A stretch of DNA of 64,000 nucleotides from Cyanobacterium sp. uoEpiScrs1 (GCF_947331815.1 NZ_OX373462.1:731376-795375), one strand, 5' to 3'. Counted from the first letter of the stretch, positions 31,464 through 41,891 are shown. The notes: generated from the sequence alone by a model not told the origin. Program-made: numbers and translations.

Positions 31464-32362
31464 AAATTAAAATAATGGGCATATTTATGCGACAGTTTCT
31501 ATCAAGAAATGTCAGTGTTATTTAATACTTTGTTATTCAACAATAATATCGCCAGCGATTATCGTTCGTAAGTTAAAGTTATTTCAGTGGTATTTTATAT
31601 AATTACAAATCAATAGCTCAAAAACAATCAATGAAAAATCCCACTAGTTTACACGGAAGGATTACTTGAGAATATTGCTTGTCTATAATTTTTATGAAGC
31701 CATCACCCGTGGTGGTTTAGTAAAAATAATTCATCTAGCAGAGATTTGTCATGCCCAAGTCACAACCAATCGTATTTTATCCCTCAGATATATACTCTTT
31801 TTCCTGTCTGAGTATTTTAAGTTTGGCGGATATTTAAAGCAATATCATTAGCATTGATAATAATCACTTTTTGTAAATTAGCGACTTTACTTAGTAATTA
31901 ATAAACTAATTATTAGCCTCATAGCCAGTGTCAAAATGATTTCAATGGAGGTGCTACTAATTCTATGTTCTAAACGACAATAAGTAATTTAAGTGGCTAA
32001 GTCAGAGGCTGGTTCAATAATTAAGGCAAAACCTATCTATTAACTAGCTTAAATTTTCTAAATTATAGACTTGATTTTAAACAACCTATGGTAGCGACGC
32101 AATATTATCAAAACTAATTTTTGCGGTTATCAGGATAAATATAAAGACAATAATGGTATCAAGTATAATCATTATCTTACAGTCATTAATATATTAGCAG
32201 TTTAAGTAATAAAGTAAAAATATTTTTCTAAAAGTATATAAAAATAAATTAATTAACCTATAATATTATATTATCTTCAGGTTTAATAAAATTTTAAAAA
32301 TAGCTAACCTATCAAAGATTTTTATCAATATTTGTATTTTAGTATTTAAATTAGTTAGACAA
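31464..32362. other. Eroded 900-bp spacer after cnfR
   Basis: Some stretches, especially 31640-32110, are less AT-rich than typical spacers and give short protein-like pieces in alternating frames, including a 61-codon open frame at 31666-31851 (RILLVYNFYEAITRGG...). I could not join these into one recognisable protein. The region is probably a degraded gene rather than regulatory DNA. The hemW promoter should lie near its end. Confidence 0.4.
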
Positions 32363-33607
32363 ATGAAACTAATTAATCTTCCAAAGTCTGCTTATATCCA
32401 TATTCCTTTTTGTCGTCGCCGTTGCTATTATTGTGACTTTCCAATATCGGTATTGGGAAACAAAACCGATATTTATCAATCTTCTTCTATTGTTGAATAC
32501 GTGGAAGTATTATGTAAAGAAATTGCAGTTACCCCCTATCAAAATAGTCCTCTAGAAACTGTTTTTTTTGGAGGAGGAACTCCATCTTTATTGCCTCCAT
32601 TTTGTTTGGAAAAAATTTTAACTATTTTGGATAAATATTTAGGGATTATTCCTGACGCAGAAATTTCTTTAGAGATAGATCCTGGAACTTTTAGTCTTAA
32701 ACAATTACAAAATTATCAAAGTGCGGGAGTTAATAGAGTCAGTTTAGGTTGTCAATCTTTTCAAGATAAATTTTTAGAAAATTGTGGAAGAATTCATCGA
32801 GTTGATGATATTTACAGAGCTGTAGATTGGATAAATCAAGTTAATTTTAAGAATTTTAATCTTGACCTGATATCAGGGTTACCTTATCAGACTTTAGAAG
32901 ATTGGCAACTTTCTTTAGAAACTGCGATAAGAATTAAACCATCCCATTTATCTTGTTATGATTTGGTTCTTGAACCAGTTACTGTGTTTGGGAAACGATA
33001 TCAAGCTGGAAAATATCCATTGCCTGCTGATGAAACAACTGCAGCAATGTATCGTCTTGGTCAACAATTATTAACTGAAGCAGGATATCAACATTATGAA
33101 ATTTCTAATTATGCTAAGCCAGGGTATCAGTGTCGTCATAACTGTGTTTATTGGAAAAACATGTCTTATTATGGCTTTGGAATGGGGGCAGCAAGTTATA
33201 TAAATAGACAACGCTTTACTCGCCCTCATACCCGAAAAAATTATTATTCATGGGTAAATCAGCTGTCACAATCAGATGGTTTTATTGATTGTCCTCAATT
33301 ATCTAAAATAGACATCTTGCTAGAAAGTTTAATGCTAAGATTGAGGTTGTCTGAGGGAATAAATTTATCTTTAATAAGAGTAAATTTTGGAGAAGAGATA
33401 ACTGCTAAGATAGTATCTTGTCTATTTACTTATTATCAAGATAACTTAATTAGTTTTACTGACGAGCAAAAAAATAAGATAGTTTTAAAGGATTTTAATA
33501 CAATACCAGAGAATACTAATTTAAAATTAAATGATCCTGAAGGCTTTTTATTTTCTAATACTATTCTAGCAACTTTATTCTATCAACTAAAAAGTAATCT
33601 TGACTAG
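32363..33607 (+). CDS. hemW: HemW/HemN-like radical SAM protein
   Basis: Radical SAM protein of the coproporphyrinogen III oxidase-like family, most likely HemW, the heme-binding chaperone. The protein opens with AYIHIPFCRRRCYYCDF; C17, C21 and C24 form the CxxxCxxC cluster motif. FFGGGTPSLLP follows near residue 72, then LEIDPGTF, GVNRVSLGCQSFQD near 125, and DLISGLPYQTLEDW near 170. The CxxxCxxC spacing without a fourth cysteine fits HemW rather than true HemN. Length 414 residues is normal. It stands alone. Confidence 0.88.
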   Translation: MKLINLPKSAYIHIPFCRRRCYYCDFPISVLGNKTDIYQSSSIVEYVEVLCKEIAVTPYQNSPLETVFFGGGTPSLLPPFCLEKILTILDKYLGIIPDAEISLEIDPGTFSLKQLQNYQSAGVNRVSLGCQSFQDKFLENCGRIHRVDDIYRAVDWINQVNFKNFNLDLISGLPYQTLEDWQLSLETAIRIKPSHLSCYDLVLEPVTVFGKRYQAGKYPLPADETTAAMYRLGQQLLTEAGYQHYEISNYAKPGYQCRHNCVYWKNMSYYGFGMGAASYINRQRFTRPHTRKNYYSWVNQLSQSDGFIDCPQLSKIDILLESLMLRLRLSEGINLSLIRVNFGEEITAKIVSCLFTYYQDNLISFTDEQKNKIVLKDFNTIPENTNLKLNDPEGFLFSNTILATLFYQLKSNLD

Positions 33608-33783
33608 TAAGTTTTTATTTTCATAACTTAAATGTCTTACTATCGATAAACTGGAAGGTTCTGTTGTTATTTGTTCTTAAACTACTGGACATATAATTGC
33701 TTAACTATGATGTTAATCATAACTAAACCACAATTTTTGATATCATATAAACAGAGATGTACAAGTTATGGAGATAAGGATCC

Positions 33784-34266
33784 TTGTTAGACAAACAAGC
33801 TAAAAAAACTATGTTACGCAAAATACCCCACGGACTTTATGTCTGTGGGGTTAAGGATGGAGAAGAATTGAATGGATTTACTGCAAGTTGGGTAATGCAA
33901 AGTTCATTTGAGCCTCCTTTAGTAATTAACTGCGTCAACAATAATTCTGGATCTCATGAAATACTGCAAAAAAGTGGGGTTTTTGCCCTAAGTTTTCTTG
34001 AAGATGGACAGAAAGAATTAGCTGCTAAATTTTTTAAACCTAAACGTCGTGTTGGCAATAAACTCGAAGACGTAGAATTCATTGAGGGACCTCAAACTGG
34101 ATGTCCTATTATTAAAGACTCTCTTGGATATCTAGAATGTAAAGTGGTTGGTTGTGTAGAAAAAGGAGATCATACTATCTTTGTTGGGGAAGTTATTAGT
34201 GCAGGGATTTATCGTGAAGGAAAACCATTATTATTAGAAAGTACTGGTTGGCAATACGGCGGTTAA
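33784..34266 (+). CDS. Flavin-reductase-like FMN-binding domain protein
   Basis: A 160-residue protein of the flavin reductase-like domain superfamily (split barrel, FMN binding). The sequence reads KIPHGLYVCGVKDGEELNGF, then TASWVMQSSFEPPLVINCV, the typical region that holds FMN, and later CKVVGCVEKGDHTIFVGEV. Related domains form the C-terminal module of cyanobacterial flavodiiron proteins and are also found alone. I favour the TTG at 33784 because GGAG about 12 bp upstream is suitably placed; the ATG at 33811 would remove nine residues. The physiological partner is unknown. Confidence 0.82.
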   Translation: MLDKQAKKTMLRKIPHGLYVCGVKDGEELNGFTASWVMQSSFEPPLVINCVNNNSGSHEILQKSGVFALSFLEDGQKELAAKFFKPKRRVGNKLEDVEFIEGPQTGCPIIKDSLGYLECKVVGCVEKGDHTIFVGEVISAGIYREGKPLLLESTGWQYGG

Positions 34267-35028
34267 ATTGATTAATAATCAATACTAATTAGTAAACAAT
34301 TAATTAATATGTTTATTTTTAATCAGGTTAATTCATATTGTTTTATTACTTTTCTTTAACGAAAGATAAAAATTACAAACTTACATAAAGTATTCTTAAT
34401 AGTTTTTTAATTTATTTAGATATAAGTAGATACAACAGTATAGCTCTATCTTACAATTTTAATTGTAAGATAGAGCTATACTGTTGTTAAAATAACTATT
34501 AACTATTTATAGTAGTAACTCAAAGCGACTATAAAAAGCTATGGGTTAACCTAACCTTACTTTTTTGTAAAATTATTAGTAATTTACTTATAGGAGATAT
34601 TTACAAATAAATTCACCATTCTTATTTATCAATTAGTGAAAGAATATAAGCTTTTTCATAAAAAATTAAGATTGATTTATTAAAAGATTATTCTTTTGAG
34701 AAAAAATTGTAATAATAGTTGACTTACTGTCACAAATGTATTGTCTATCATTACGGCTGCTTAACAAGCGTATTATAATTCAGTTTTTTCTACAGACAAC
34801 ATAGGCAGTAGCTATGATTTAAAATTACTTCAACAAGATTGAAAAATATGATTTTTATTCTCAATAAAATGATTTATATTAAAATGCAATAGCGGATAAA
34901 AAAACTGTCTTTGGACCCTAACCCAAGAAAAAATTTTTTAGGTGAAGAAGGATAAGCTATTAGTCTAGTACAAAAGTTAACAAAATAAAACTATTGATAG
35001 AATACAGTAAAAGAGTAAAAATTTAACT
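34267..35028. other. 762-bp spacer with a very long hairpin
   Basis: Between the flavin-reductase-like gene and the flavoprotein gene, both on the plus strand. It contains the longest perfect inverted repeat in the window (34432-34487). The remainder is AT-rich with no supported gene. Confidence 0.55.
34432..34487. repeat. 27-bp perfect inverted repeat
   Basis: Arms 34432-34458 and 34461-34487 are exact reverse complements separated by only TT. It lies 166 bp after the stop of the flavin-reductase-like gene. It is longer than a typical intrinsic terminator and lacks a following T run, so it could be a terminator or an RNA processing or stabilising hairpin. Confidence 0.8.
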
Positions 35029-36273
35029 TTGAGTAATTCACCAAAAATTATCATCATTGGAGGGGGAGCAGCTGGATTTTTTGCTGCTATCACTTGCGCG
35101 AGGACTCATCTCCATAGTCAAGTAACTTTACTAGAATCAACTGCCATAGTATTAGCAAAAGTTCGTATTTCTGGGGGAGGACGTTGCAATGTTACTCACC
35201 ATTGTTTTGAGCCTGCACAATTAGTCACTAATTATCCCAGAGGAGGGAGGGAATTACGAGGAGCATTTGCCCGCTTTCAACCTAAAGATCTAATTGAGTG
35301 GTTTGAATCTCAAGGAGTGGCTTTAAAAAAAGAAACTGATGGTCGTGTTTTTCCCATGACTGATACTTCGGAAACTATTATTACTAGTTTACTTAAAACA
35401 GCAAAAAAAGCAAATATTAATATTAATATCCATTCAGAAGTTATTAATATAATTAAAAAAGAGAATCTCTTTAGAGTAAAGCTAAAAACAGGAAAAATTC
35501 TAGAAGCTAATCGTATTTTAATTGCAACAGGAAGTAATACGACTGGCTATCAATTAGCAAAATCTTTAGGACATAAAATTACTCCGCTTATTCCATCTTT
35601 ATTTACCTTTAAAATTAAAGATTCTCGCCTTCAAGGATTAGAAGGAATTAGTGTAGCTAAAGTAGGGTTAAGATTAGTAGGAGTGGACAAAAAGCAACAA
35701 TATCAACAATCAGGATCTCTTCTGATTACCCATTGGGGAATTAGTGGATTTGGCGTTCTTAAATTATCTGCTTTTGGAGCAAAAATATTACACAAAAAAG
35801 AATATAATATGTCTTTAGTAATTAATTTTTTGTTTCCAGATAACCTTGAAGAAGTTAAACAAAAATTATTGAATTTTAAAGCACAAAACTTGAAATTAAA
35901 TAAGTTGATTTCAAGTTTTTCTCCTTTTAATTTACCCAGAAGACTATGGCAAAAACTGCTGGCTCATGTTAATGTAGAACAAAAAAAAACCTGGAAAGAA
36001 CTATCTCAAAAAGAAATAATTAAGTTAGCACAAGAACTTGTTCAAGGACAATATAAAATTTCCGGAAGAGGAGTTTTCAAAGAAGAATTTGTTACTTGTG
36101 GGGGTGTTAATTTAAAAGAAATTAATTTTAAAACGATGGAAAGTAAGATTTGCCCTGATTTATACTTTGCTGGAGAGGTTTTAGATGTTGACGGGGTAAC
36201 AGGCGGATTCAATCTACAAAGTGCTTGGACTACAGGATGGTTAGCAGGAAGAGCAATGGGAAACAAACAATAA
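35029..36273 (+). CDS. HI0933-like FAD/NAD(P)-dependent oxidoreductase
   Basis: A 414-residue flavoprotein of the HI0933/YhiN family. The Rossmann FAD motif IIIGGGAAGFFAAI is at residues 7-20, VRISGGGRCNVTHH near 46 binds the cofactor, the second family motif ILIATGSNTTG lies near 162, and the C-terminal FAGEVLDVDGVTGGFNLQSA is diagnostic for the family. Function is not settled; some relatives reduce steroid or conjugated double bonds and others are linked to rRNA biology. The start is TTG (35029), after which the frame reads SNSPKIIIIGG. Long internal A runs reflect the AT bias. Confidence 0.86.
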   Translation: MSNSPKIIIIGGGAAGFFAAITCARTHLHSQVTLLESTAIVLAKVRISGGGRCNVTHHCFEPAQLVTNYPRGGRELRGAFARFQPKDLIEWFESQGVALKKETDGRVFPMTDTSETIITSLLKTAKKANININIHSEVINIIKKENLFRVKLKTGKILEANRILIATGSNTTGYQLAKSLGHKITPLIPSLFTFKIKDSRLQGLEGISVAKVGLRLVGVDKKQQYQQSGSLLITHWGISGFGVLKLSAFGAKILHKKEYNMSLVINFLFPDNLEEVKQKLLNFKAQNLKLNKLISSFSPFNLPRRLWQKLLAHVNVEQKKTWKELSQKEIIKLAQELVQGQYKISGRGVFKEEFVTCGGVNLKEINFKTMESKICPDLYFAGEVLDVDGVTGGFNLQSAWTTGWLAGRAMGNKQ

Positions 36274-36848
36274 TCTAAAATATACTTTCCCATCAACTAT
36301 TAAAGGAAATTCTGCAAAAGTAAACAAAAGATCTTGTCTGTGTACTCTATGTTAAACTTTCCATCTTGTAATAAATAGTAGAGCAGACATACACCATATC
36401 ATCAGTAATATAAGATTGTCTAAAGATACCATTTTACTTTTAGAGTGACTGTTAAGTATCTGGCTATTATGTGTTTTGTGTCGACTATAAATTAAAAAAT
36501 ATAAAACATAATGTTATTAACGTATAGAATAAATATCATCATAATTAACGGCATGAAATTTTCTACTAAAGCATAAGTGATTGCTATAACAGACCATTAA
36601 TGGTCATTATCATGATTTGAAGTAAGAGAATTTGTCATATCAATATGACATTAATGAAGGATGAACAACACGATAATTAGAACGGCAATTGAACAATCAC
36701 ATAAAAACAGTCTTATGTATAGTTTGTAGAAACTATACATAAGACTGTTTTTATTAACCTCAAAAATTAATTCAATAGATATTTAATTCATTGGATTTAG
36801 CATAAAAGAACTTTTAGGATAAAGTGCGGTAAGTTTTATTATGTTGTG
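36274..36848. other. 575-bp spacer between convergent genes
   Basis: Between the flavoprotein gene and alr. It contains a perfect 25-bp inverted repeat at 36701-36754, about 95 bp past the alr stop. No gene seen. Confidence 0.55.
36701..36754. terminator. 25-bp perfect hairpin, probable alr terminator
   Basis: Arms 36701-36725 and 36730-36754 are exact reverse complements with a 4-nt loop. The outer stem carries A and T runs (ATAAAAACAG and CTGTTTTTAT), so RNA from either strand ends in U residues. Its place between convergent genes, 95 bp after alr, suits a bidirectional intrinsic terminator. Confidence 0.65.
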
Positions 36849-38069
36849 CTAATGAGCCAACACTTGAGAACAGTTGACTTCTGAATCTATCAAAATTCGT
36901 GGAAGTCGATATTTAAAACCACAAATAATTTCCCAGGAAATAGTCCCTAAAGAGTGTGCCCAATCATCTGCTGTAATTTCTTCTGTTTTATCTTTGCCAA
37001 TTAAAGTAACTACTTCTCCAACTCTAATATCTGTGATAGAACTAACATCCAACATTAACTGATCCATAGTAATTGCTCCAATTTGACGTACCCGTTGACC
37101 TCGGATTAAAACTTCTAATTTATTGGAAAGATTACGGGGAACCCCGTCCGCATAGCCAATACCTACAACGGCAATATTCATTGGGCGACTGCTGACAAAT
37201 TGATATCCATAACTAACCCCTGTCCCTGAGGGAATCATTTTGACCTGAGTTATTTTGGCTTTAACTTGTAATACAGGTTTTAAGGTAGTGATCCAACGCA
37301 GATGAGGGGCAGGATATAATCCATATAAGGCTAGTCCAACTCTAACTAAATCGTAGTGTAAATTTGGGTGAATCAAAGTTGCTGCCGAATTTGCTAAGTG
37401 TAGAGGCGGTAATTTAAATAAATAAGTTTTTAATTGAGCGATTATCTGCTCAAACCGTTGGTGTTGTTCGTGCATTACTGTGGTGTCAGGGTTATCTGCC
37501 GTAGCAAGATGAGAATATAAACTAGCGACTTTGAGATAAGGCAACCGACTCACTAACCGCACGAACTCTTTAGCTTGATGCCAAGGTGTCCCTAGACGGG
37601 ACATTCCCGTATCAAGTTTAAGATGAACAGGTAACGACTCTCCCAGGCGACTAAGAGTATCAGAAAAAATTAAAGCTTGCTGAGGGTTACAAAGGGTCGG
37701 TTGTAAGTGCCAGTGAGTTACCGCAGTGACTTCTTTAGGGGTATTAATTGCTCCTAGAATCAGGATTGGGGCTGTAATTCCTGCTTCTCGAAGTTCAATT
37801 CCTTCTGTCAAGGTAGCTGTTGCTAAACTATTAGCCCCTGCTTGTAAAGCTATCTTGGCAACTTTAATAGCACCGTGCCCATAAGCATCAGCCTTAACTA
37901 CAGCCATTAATGATGTTTTTGGTGATAATAATCCTTTTATTTTCTTAACATTATGAATTAAGGCTTCTGTATTAATTTCTACCCAAGCCCGTTGACGGAT
38001 AATATCTGATGGATGGTAATCGTAGAGACTTCTTTTAGTAATCTTACATGTTGACTTTTGTCTTAACAT
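36849..38069 (-). CDS. alr: Alanine racemase
   Basis: Makes D-alanine for peptidoglycan using PLP. The PLP lysine is in MAVVKADAYGHG at about residue 59, the C-terminal catalytic tyrosine region is GTGVSYGYQF near 265, and family segments HLKLDTGMSRLG near 155 and VGIGYADGVPR near 285 are present. I chose the ATG at 38069; a GTG immediately before it (38072) is in frame. About 27 residues precede the core RAWVEINTEALIHN, as in other cyanobacterial enzymes. With ftsW it indicates that peptidoglycan synthesis is retained. Confidence 0.95.
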   Translation of the reverse strand: MLRQKSTCKITKRSLYDYHPSDIIRQRAWVEINTEALIHNVKKIKGLLSPKTSLMAVVKADAYGHGAIKVAKIALQAGANSLATATLTEGIELREAGITAPILILGAINTPKEVTAVTHWHLQPTLCNPQQALIFSDTLSRLGESLPVHLKLDTGMSRLGTPWHQAKEFVRLVSRLPYLKVASLYSHLATADNPDTTVMHEQHQRFEQIIAQLKTYLFKLPPLHLANSAATLIHPNLHYDLVRVGLALYGLYPAPHLRWITTLKPVLQVKAKITQVKMIPSGTGVSYGYQFVSSRPMNIAVVGIGYADGVPRNLSNKLEVLIRGQRVRQIGAITMDQLMLDVSSITDIRVGEVVTLIGKDKTEEITADDWAHSLGTISWEIICGFKYRLPRILIDSEVNCSQVLAH

Positions 38070-38072
38070 CAC

Positions 38073-38791
38073 CCCTCACTTCACTCTTGAATCCATTAAG
38101 TCTTTCCTCGAAGCTCTTGATAGACTTAGAGATATGCTCAATCTAACAAAAGTTTCTGAAAAGTCAAGGTATCTATCTCAAAATGTAAAAATATATGGGG
38201 GTAGATTAATCTACCCTCATATAGGCATTAGTAAAGACTGGATAAATGTTTGCGATAACATATTGGGTGCAACCTGGTACTAGACAGACAGCAAATTAAA
38301 GTAATTGACTATACACTAAGTATTTGCCATTCATTCTGAATATATATTTTGAAAAAAAGTAAAGATTTATTAATCTCTAATGAATTGCTTTTTGATGTTT
38401 ATTATTCCAAATGAGAGTATATAAGTTCATCTTGTTGCTTGAACATTATCTATACTAAATTAGAGTATACAATTTAAAAAGCTAATAAAAATTTAAAATC
38501 TTAATAAGATCCCCAATATAAATATTGCTCGAGTTCTAAAATAAATTTTGATAGTTTCAGTCCAAGTCTTTGTCGATCTACAGTCCAAAAAATTATATTT
38601 TCCTTATTCCAAAAATAAACATAGTATGCGTTCCCATAAAAATACTCAGATACTCGAAAATCGTTTTGAGGTTAATCAGATAAAATTACTCAAATCAGAG
38701 AAAATCAAGATCAGGAAGTCTGAAAACATAGCATAGCTTGACAGTGAGAAGATATCAAAGGCCGAATTAACTTTCAACCATGTATTAATCA
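38073..38791. other. 719-bp spacer between divergent alr and proB
   Basis: Should contain promoters for both genes. A 15-bp inverted repeat lies at 38193-38222. A 62-codon open frame at 38548-38736 is lysine-rich, has no homology I recognise and fits chance in AT-rich DNA. Confidence 0.5.
38193..38222. repeat. 15-bp inverted repeat upstream of alr
   Basis: Arms 38193-38207 and 38208-38222 are reverse complements with one G-T pair and no spacer, including a GGGGGTAGATT/AATCTACCC core. It lies 120 bp upstream of alr and 570 bp upstream of proB, between divergent genes. This could be an operator or the terminator of a lost gene. Confidence 0.6.
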
Positions 38792-39937
38792 ATGAAACAA
38801 ACTCTTGTTGTTAAAGTTGGAACATCGAGTTTAACTCAATCCTCAAGTGGACAATTGGCTTTGTCAACCATTGCTACTTTAGTAGAAACCTTAACTCAGT
38901 TACAACAATTAGGCTATCGGGTAGTGTTAGTTTCTTCTGGGGCTGTAGGAGTAGGATGCGTCCGTCTGAATTTGAAAGAACGCCCGAAAAAAATAGCTTT
39001 TAAACAGGCGATCGCTGCTGTTGGTCAAGGTCGTCTAATACGCATCTATGATGATCTATTTACCACTATTGGGCAGCCTATTGCTCAAGTTTTGCTGACA
39101 CGACGAGAACTAATCGAACGTAGCTGTTATGTTAATGCCCATAACACTTTCCGATCACTATTCGAGTTAGGGGTTATTCCTATTGTTAACGAGAACGACA
39201 CAGTAGCTACCGAAGAGTTAAAATTTGGCGATAATGACACCCTATCAGCCCTTTTAGCTAGTGTTATCCGTGCCGATTGGTTATTCTTACTAACAGATGT
39301 TGATCAACTTTATTCAGCCGATCCTCGATTAGTTCAGGATGCTCAACCCATTACTCTTGTCAATGCTAAAGAAATTGATCTACTAAAAGTCAATGCAGGG
39401 AATAAGGGTTCTCAATGGGGAACAGGAGGCATGGCAACAAAACTAATGGCTGCACGACTAGCCACTAGTGCAGGGGTGAGAACGGTAATTACCCATGGTA
39501 AAAACCCAGGTAACTTGCTCAAAATTTTGGAAGGGAAGGCGATTGGAACTCAATTTGAACCCCAACTGCGTAATGAGAACGCCCGTAAACGCTGGATTGC
39601 TTATGGTTTGGTTCCTAGTGGCCAACTTTATCTCGATCAAGGAGCAGTTCAAGCTATTTGTCACCAAGGAAAGTCTTTATTGGCAGTGGGAATTATCAAA
39701 GTTAAGGGACACTTTGAAGCATCTGATGCAATTCAATTGTATGATGAACAAGGACAAGAACTAGCTAGGGGAATTGTAAATTATAGCAGTTTAGAAATCA
39801 AAAAGATTAAAGGACATCATTCTGACAAATTTGCTGACATTTTAGGTTATGAAGGTCCATCAACCATGATACATCGAGATAATTTAGTTATCCAAGATAG
39901 TCGTAAATTAAATAAATTTGATATAAACTCTCAATAA
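38792..39937 (+). CDS. proB: Glutamate 5-kinase
   Basis: First enzyme of proline synthesis, phosphorylating glutamate. The 381 residues comprise an amino-acid kinase domain (KVGTSSLTQ at 7-15, [11 protein letters not shown] near 50, [23 protein letters not shown] near 132, the [15 protein letters not shown] substrate loop near 210) and a C-terminal PUA domain from about residue 275. ProB with a PUA domain is the common bacterial form and is feedback inhibited by proline. A HIP1 octamer lies at 39008-39015. proA and proC are not in the window. Confidence 0.96.
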   Translation: MKQTLVVKVGTSSLTQSSSGQLALSTIATLVETLTQLQQLGYRVVLVSSGAVGVGCVRLNLKERPKKIAFKQAIAAVGQGRLIRIYDDLFTTIGQPIAQVLLTRRELIERSCYVNAHNTFRSLFELGVIPIVNENDTVATEELKFGDNDTLSALLASVIRADWLFLLTDVDQLYSADPRLVQDAQPITLVNAKEIDLLKVNAGNKGSQWGTGGMATKLMAARLATSAGVRTVITHGKNPGNLLKILEGKAIGTQFEPQLRNENARKRWIAYGLVPSGQLYLDQGAVQAICHQGKSLLAVGIIKVKGHFEASDAIQLYDEQGQELARGIVNYSSLEIKKIKGHHSDKFADILGYEGPSTMIHRDNLVIQDSRKLNKFDINSQ

Positions 39938-40642
39938 GGTTAGAGAAACTAGAGACCATCAATCTCATCTTAGTATTTAGTTTCAATTGTCAGATTAAAA
40001 TGCGGGTAAGAAATACCTAAAAAGCGGGTCTTTTTCTTTGAAGTTCGGAAGATCCCCCCTTATTTTGTCCTGCCGTTTCTTCTAGAGACCATGTAGCTCA
40101 GGTAGTCAAAACTCCTACACCACAAGATGTGAGTCAATCCAGTCTTGTCTCTTCTTGATCTACATCGATAAAATTCTCCGATCTTTAGCAAATTCAACGA
40201 ATAATAAAATTATAAGTTATCATCTACTCTAAACTCCATCATTAGGAAAGTAGTCTTTCATCAAACGTCACATTCTCCCTGTCAAGAATTATCTTTAAAG
40301 GTTTCTTTTCAAAGCAAAGAGCAACGGTTAACTAAAAAATTAAAGTACAGAGCTGCTTCGCGCAACTGGGAGGGTATTTAATATAGGATTGAACTCCTAT
40401 ACTAATGGTACTAAGATTTCTTCAAAACTTATAGAATTGATTAATCTTTTATAAGGAATGAAAGTACTTCAAGCAATTCATAAAAGAAAACAGAGTGTTA
40501 AAAAAAGATGGTAGGTGTTCGTTGTTAATCACAACGAGATTTCAAAAATATTTTTTTTGAGTAAATTATCCTTCTCCACTGATAATAAGGTATGAGCGAC
40601 AAATAACCGGAAAAATTGGTCAGCTAACGCAGAGGAATCATC
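39938..40642. other. 705-bp spacer with tRNA-like remnant
   Basis: The gap before gshA. It contains the tRNA-like sequence at 40085-40151, described separately, and a small hairpin (CGTTGT/ACAACG, 40520-40536). The stretch around 40350-40380 is less AT-rich and may be further eroded gene sequence. The gshA ribosome binding site (AGAGGA) is at 40631-40636. Confidence 0.45.
40085..40151 (+). pseudogene. Possible decayed tRNA gene
   Basis: The sequence begins GAGACCATGTAGCTCAGGTA and ends about 60 bases later in TTGTCTC, which pairs with GAGACCA apart from one mismatch. TAGCTCAGG matches a tRNA D arm, and GAGTCAATCC resembles a T arm. The centre (TACACCACAAGATGTGAG) is reminiscent of an anticodon region, but no proper five-pair anticodon stem forms and the total of 67 nt is short. 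This looks like an inactivated tRNA; the identity cannot be assigned with confidence. Confidence 0.3.
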
Positions 40643-41785
40643 GTGCGATTATCCAAAGGACTCGAAATTGAAATATACACAGGGACATCCGATGGGCAAA
40701 TTGTAGGATTGTCTGAGCGTATTATTAAAGACTTACAAGGGTTTGTCCGGGAACCTGATTCGCGGAATATAGAATATACCACAGCCCCTTTGTCTTACTA
40801 TGACCGATTATTGTGTTCTATAATCCGCCCCCGACACAACTTAAGAAAATATCTACAACGCATTGGCAATTTTACCTTAATTCCGGGCAGTACCCTTTCA
40901 CTGGGAGGTAGCAATCAGTTCTATCGGTCCGATCTTAATAATCCCTACCATAATTATATTGAGAAAACTTATGGAACGAGAGTTGTGACTGCTAGTGTTC
41001 ATATTAATATTGGAATCAATGACCCGGATACTTTAATACGAGCTTGTCGTCTTGCTCGTCTAGAGGCCCCTCTTTATTTGGCATTAAGTGCATCTTCTCC
41101 TTTTCTTGATGGGCAACTTACAGGCTATCATTCTACCCGTTGGCATTTATTTCCCTACACTCCTGACCATGTTCCTCTGTTTATAAACCATAGTCACTTC
41201 ATTCATTGGACCGAAGAACAGTTAGCCCACCAAACTATGCAAAACGTTCGTCATCTCTGGACATCAGTACGTCCTAATGGAGATAATCGTCCCTATAGTC
41301 TTAATCGTTTAGAATTAAGAATTTGTGATTTAATAATTGAGCCGATCACTTTATTGTCAGTCGTGGCACTGTTAGAAGCTCGTTTAATTCAAGTCATTAA
41401 TGATACCAGTCTTGATCCTCTACTTTATAGTCAATTTTCCCCAGATGAATTATTGACTATTACTGCCCATAACGAAAAAGCTGTTGCGAAACACAGCTTA
41501 ACTGCTAAGTTGACCCACTGGCAAGATGGCCGTAAGATAGATGCACAAAGTTGGATTCAAGAATTATATCAAGAAACATTGCCAATAGCTAAACAGAGAG
41601 GCTTCAGTTGTTTTCTCAATCCCATAAAAAGAATTTTACAAGATGGCAACTTAGCACAACAATGGCTCAGAAAATACCAATCAGGCTGTTCCATTACCTC
41701 AATCTTGACTCAAGAGATCGAAGCTGTTGCCCAACTTGAAAGAGAATTAGAAAACAAATTATGTCGGTCCTGGCTAGTTGCCTAA
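40643..41785 (+). CDS. gshA: Glutamate-cysteine ligase, cyanobacterial type
   Basis: Makes gamma-glutamylcysteine, the first step of glutathione synthesis. The 380-residue protein matches the distinct cyanobacterial family: LSKGLEIEIYTGTSDGQIVG at the start, VREPDSRNIEYTTAPLSYYD near residue 36, LIPGSTLSLGGSNQFYRSD near 78, then NNPYHNYIEKTYG and ASVHINIGIND near 115. Start is GTG at 40643 with AGAGGA 7 bp upstream. The glutathione product would supply the ETHE1-like hydrolase at 18877. No gshB in the window. Confidence 0.92.
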   Translation: MRLSKGLEIEIYTGTSDGQIVGLSERIIKDLQGFVREPDSRNIEYTTAPLSYYDRLLCSIIRPRHNLRKYLQRIGNFTLIPGSTLSLGGSNQFYRSDLNNPYHNYIEKTYGTRVVTASVHINIGINDPDTLIRACRLARLEAPLYLALSASSPFLDGQLTGYHSTRWHLFPYTPDHVPLFINHSHFIHWTEEQLAHQTMQNVRHLWTSVRPNGDNRPYSLNRLELRICDLIIEPITLLSVVALLEARLIQVINDTSLDPLLYSQFSPDELLTITAHNEKAVAKHSLTAKLTHWQDGRKIDAQSWIQELYQETLPIAKQRGFSCFLNPIKRILQDGNLAQQWLRKYQSGCSITSILTQEIEAVAQLERELENKLCRSWLVA

Positions 41786-41891
41786 AAGTGAATGTTAGCT
41801 GTAAAAATATATTTTTAGTTTATTAAAACTGATGGTTTTGTAAATTTTAAATTAAAAATCAATTTAAATTAAACAAGAACTATAAATTTAT

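Noticed and set aside
38548-38736. 62-codon open frame upstream of proB
   Set aside because: Lysine- and serine-rich run expected from A-rich DNA; no homology or ribosome binding site.
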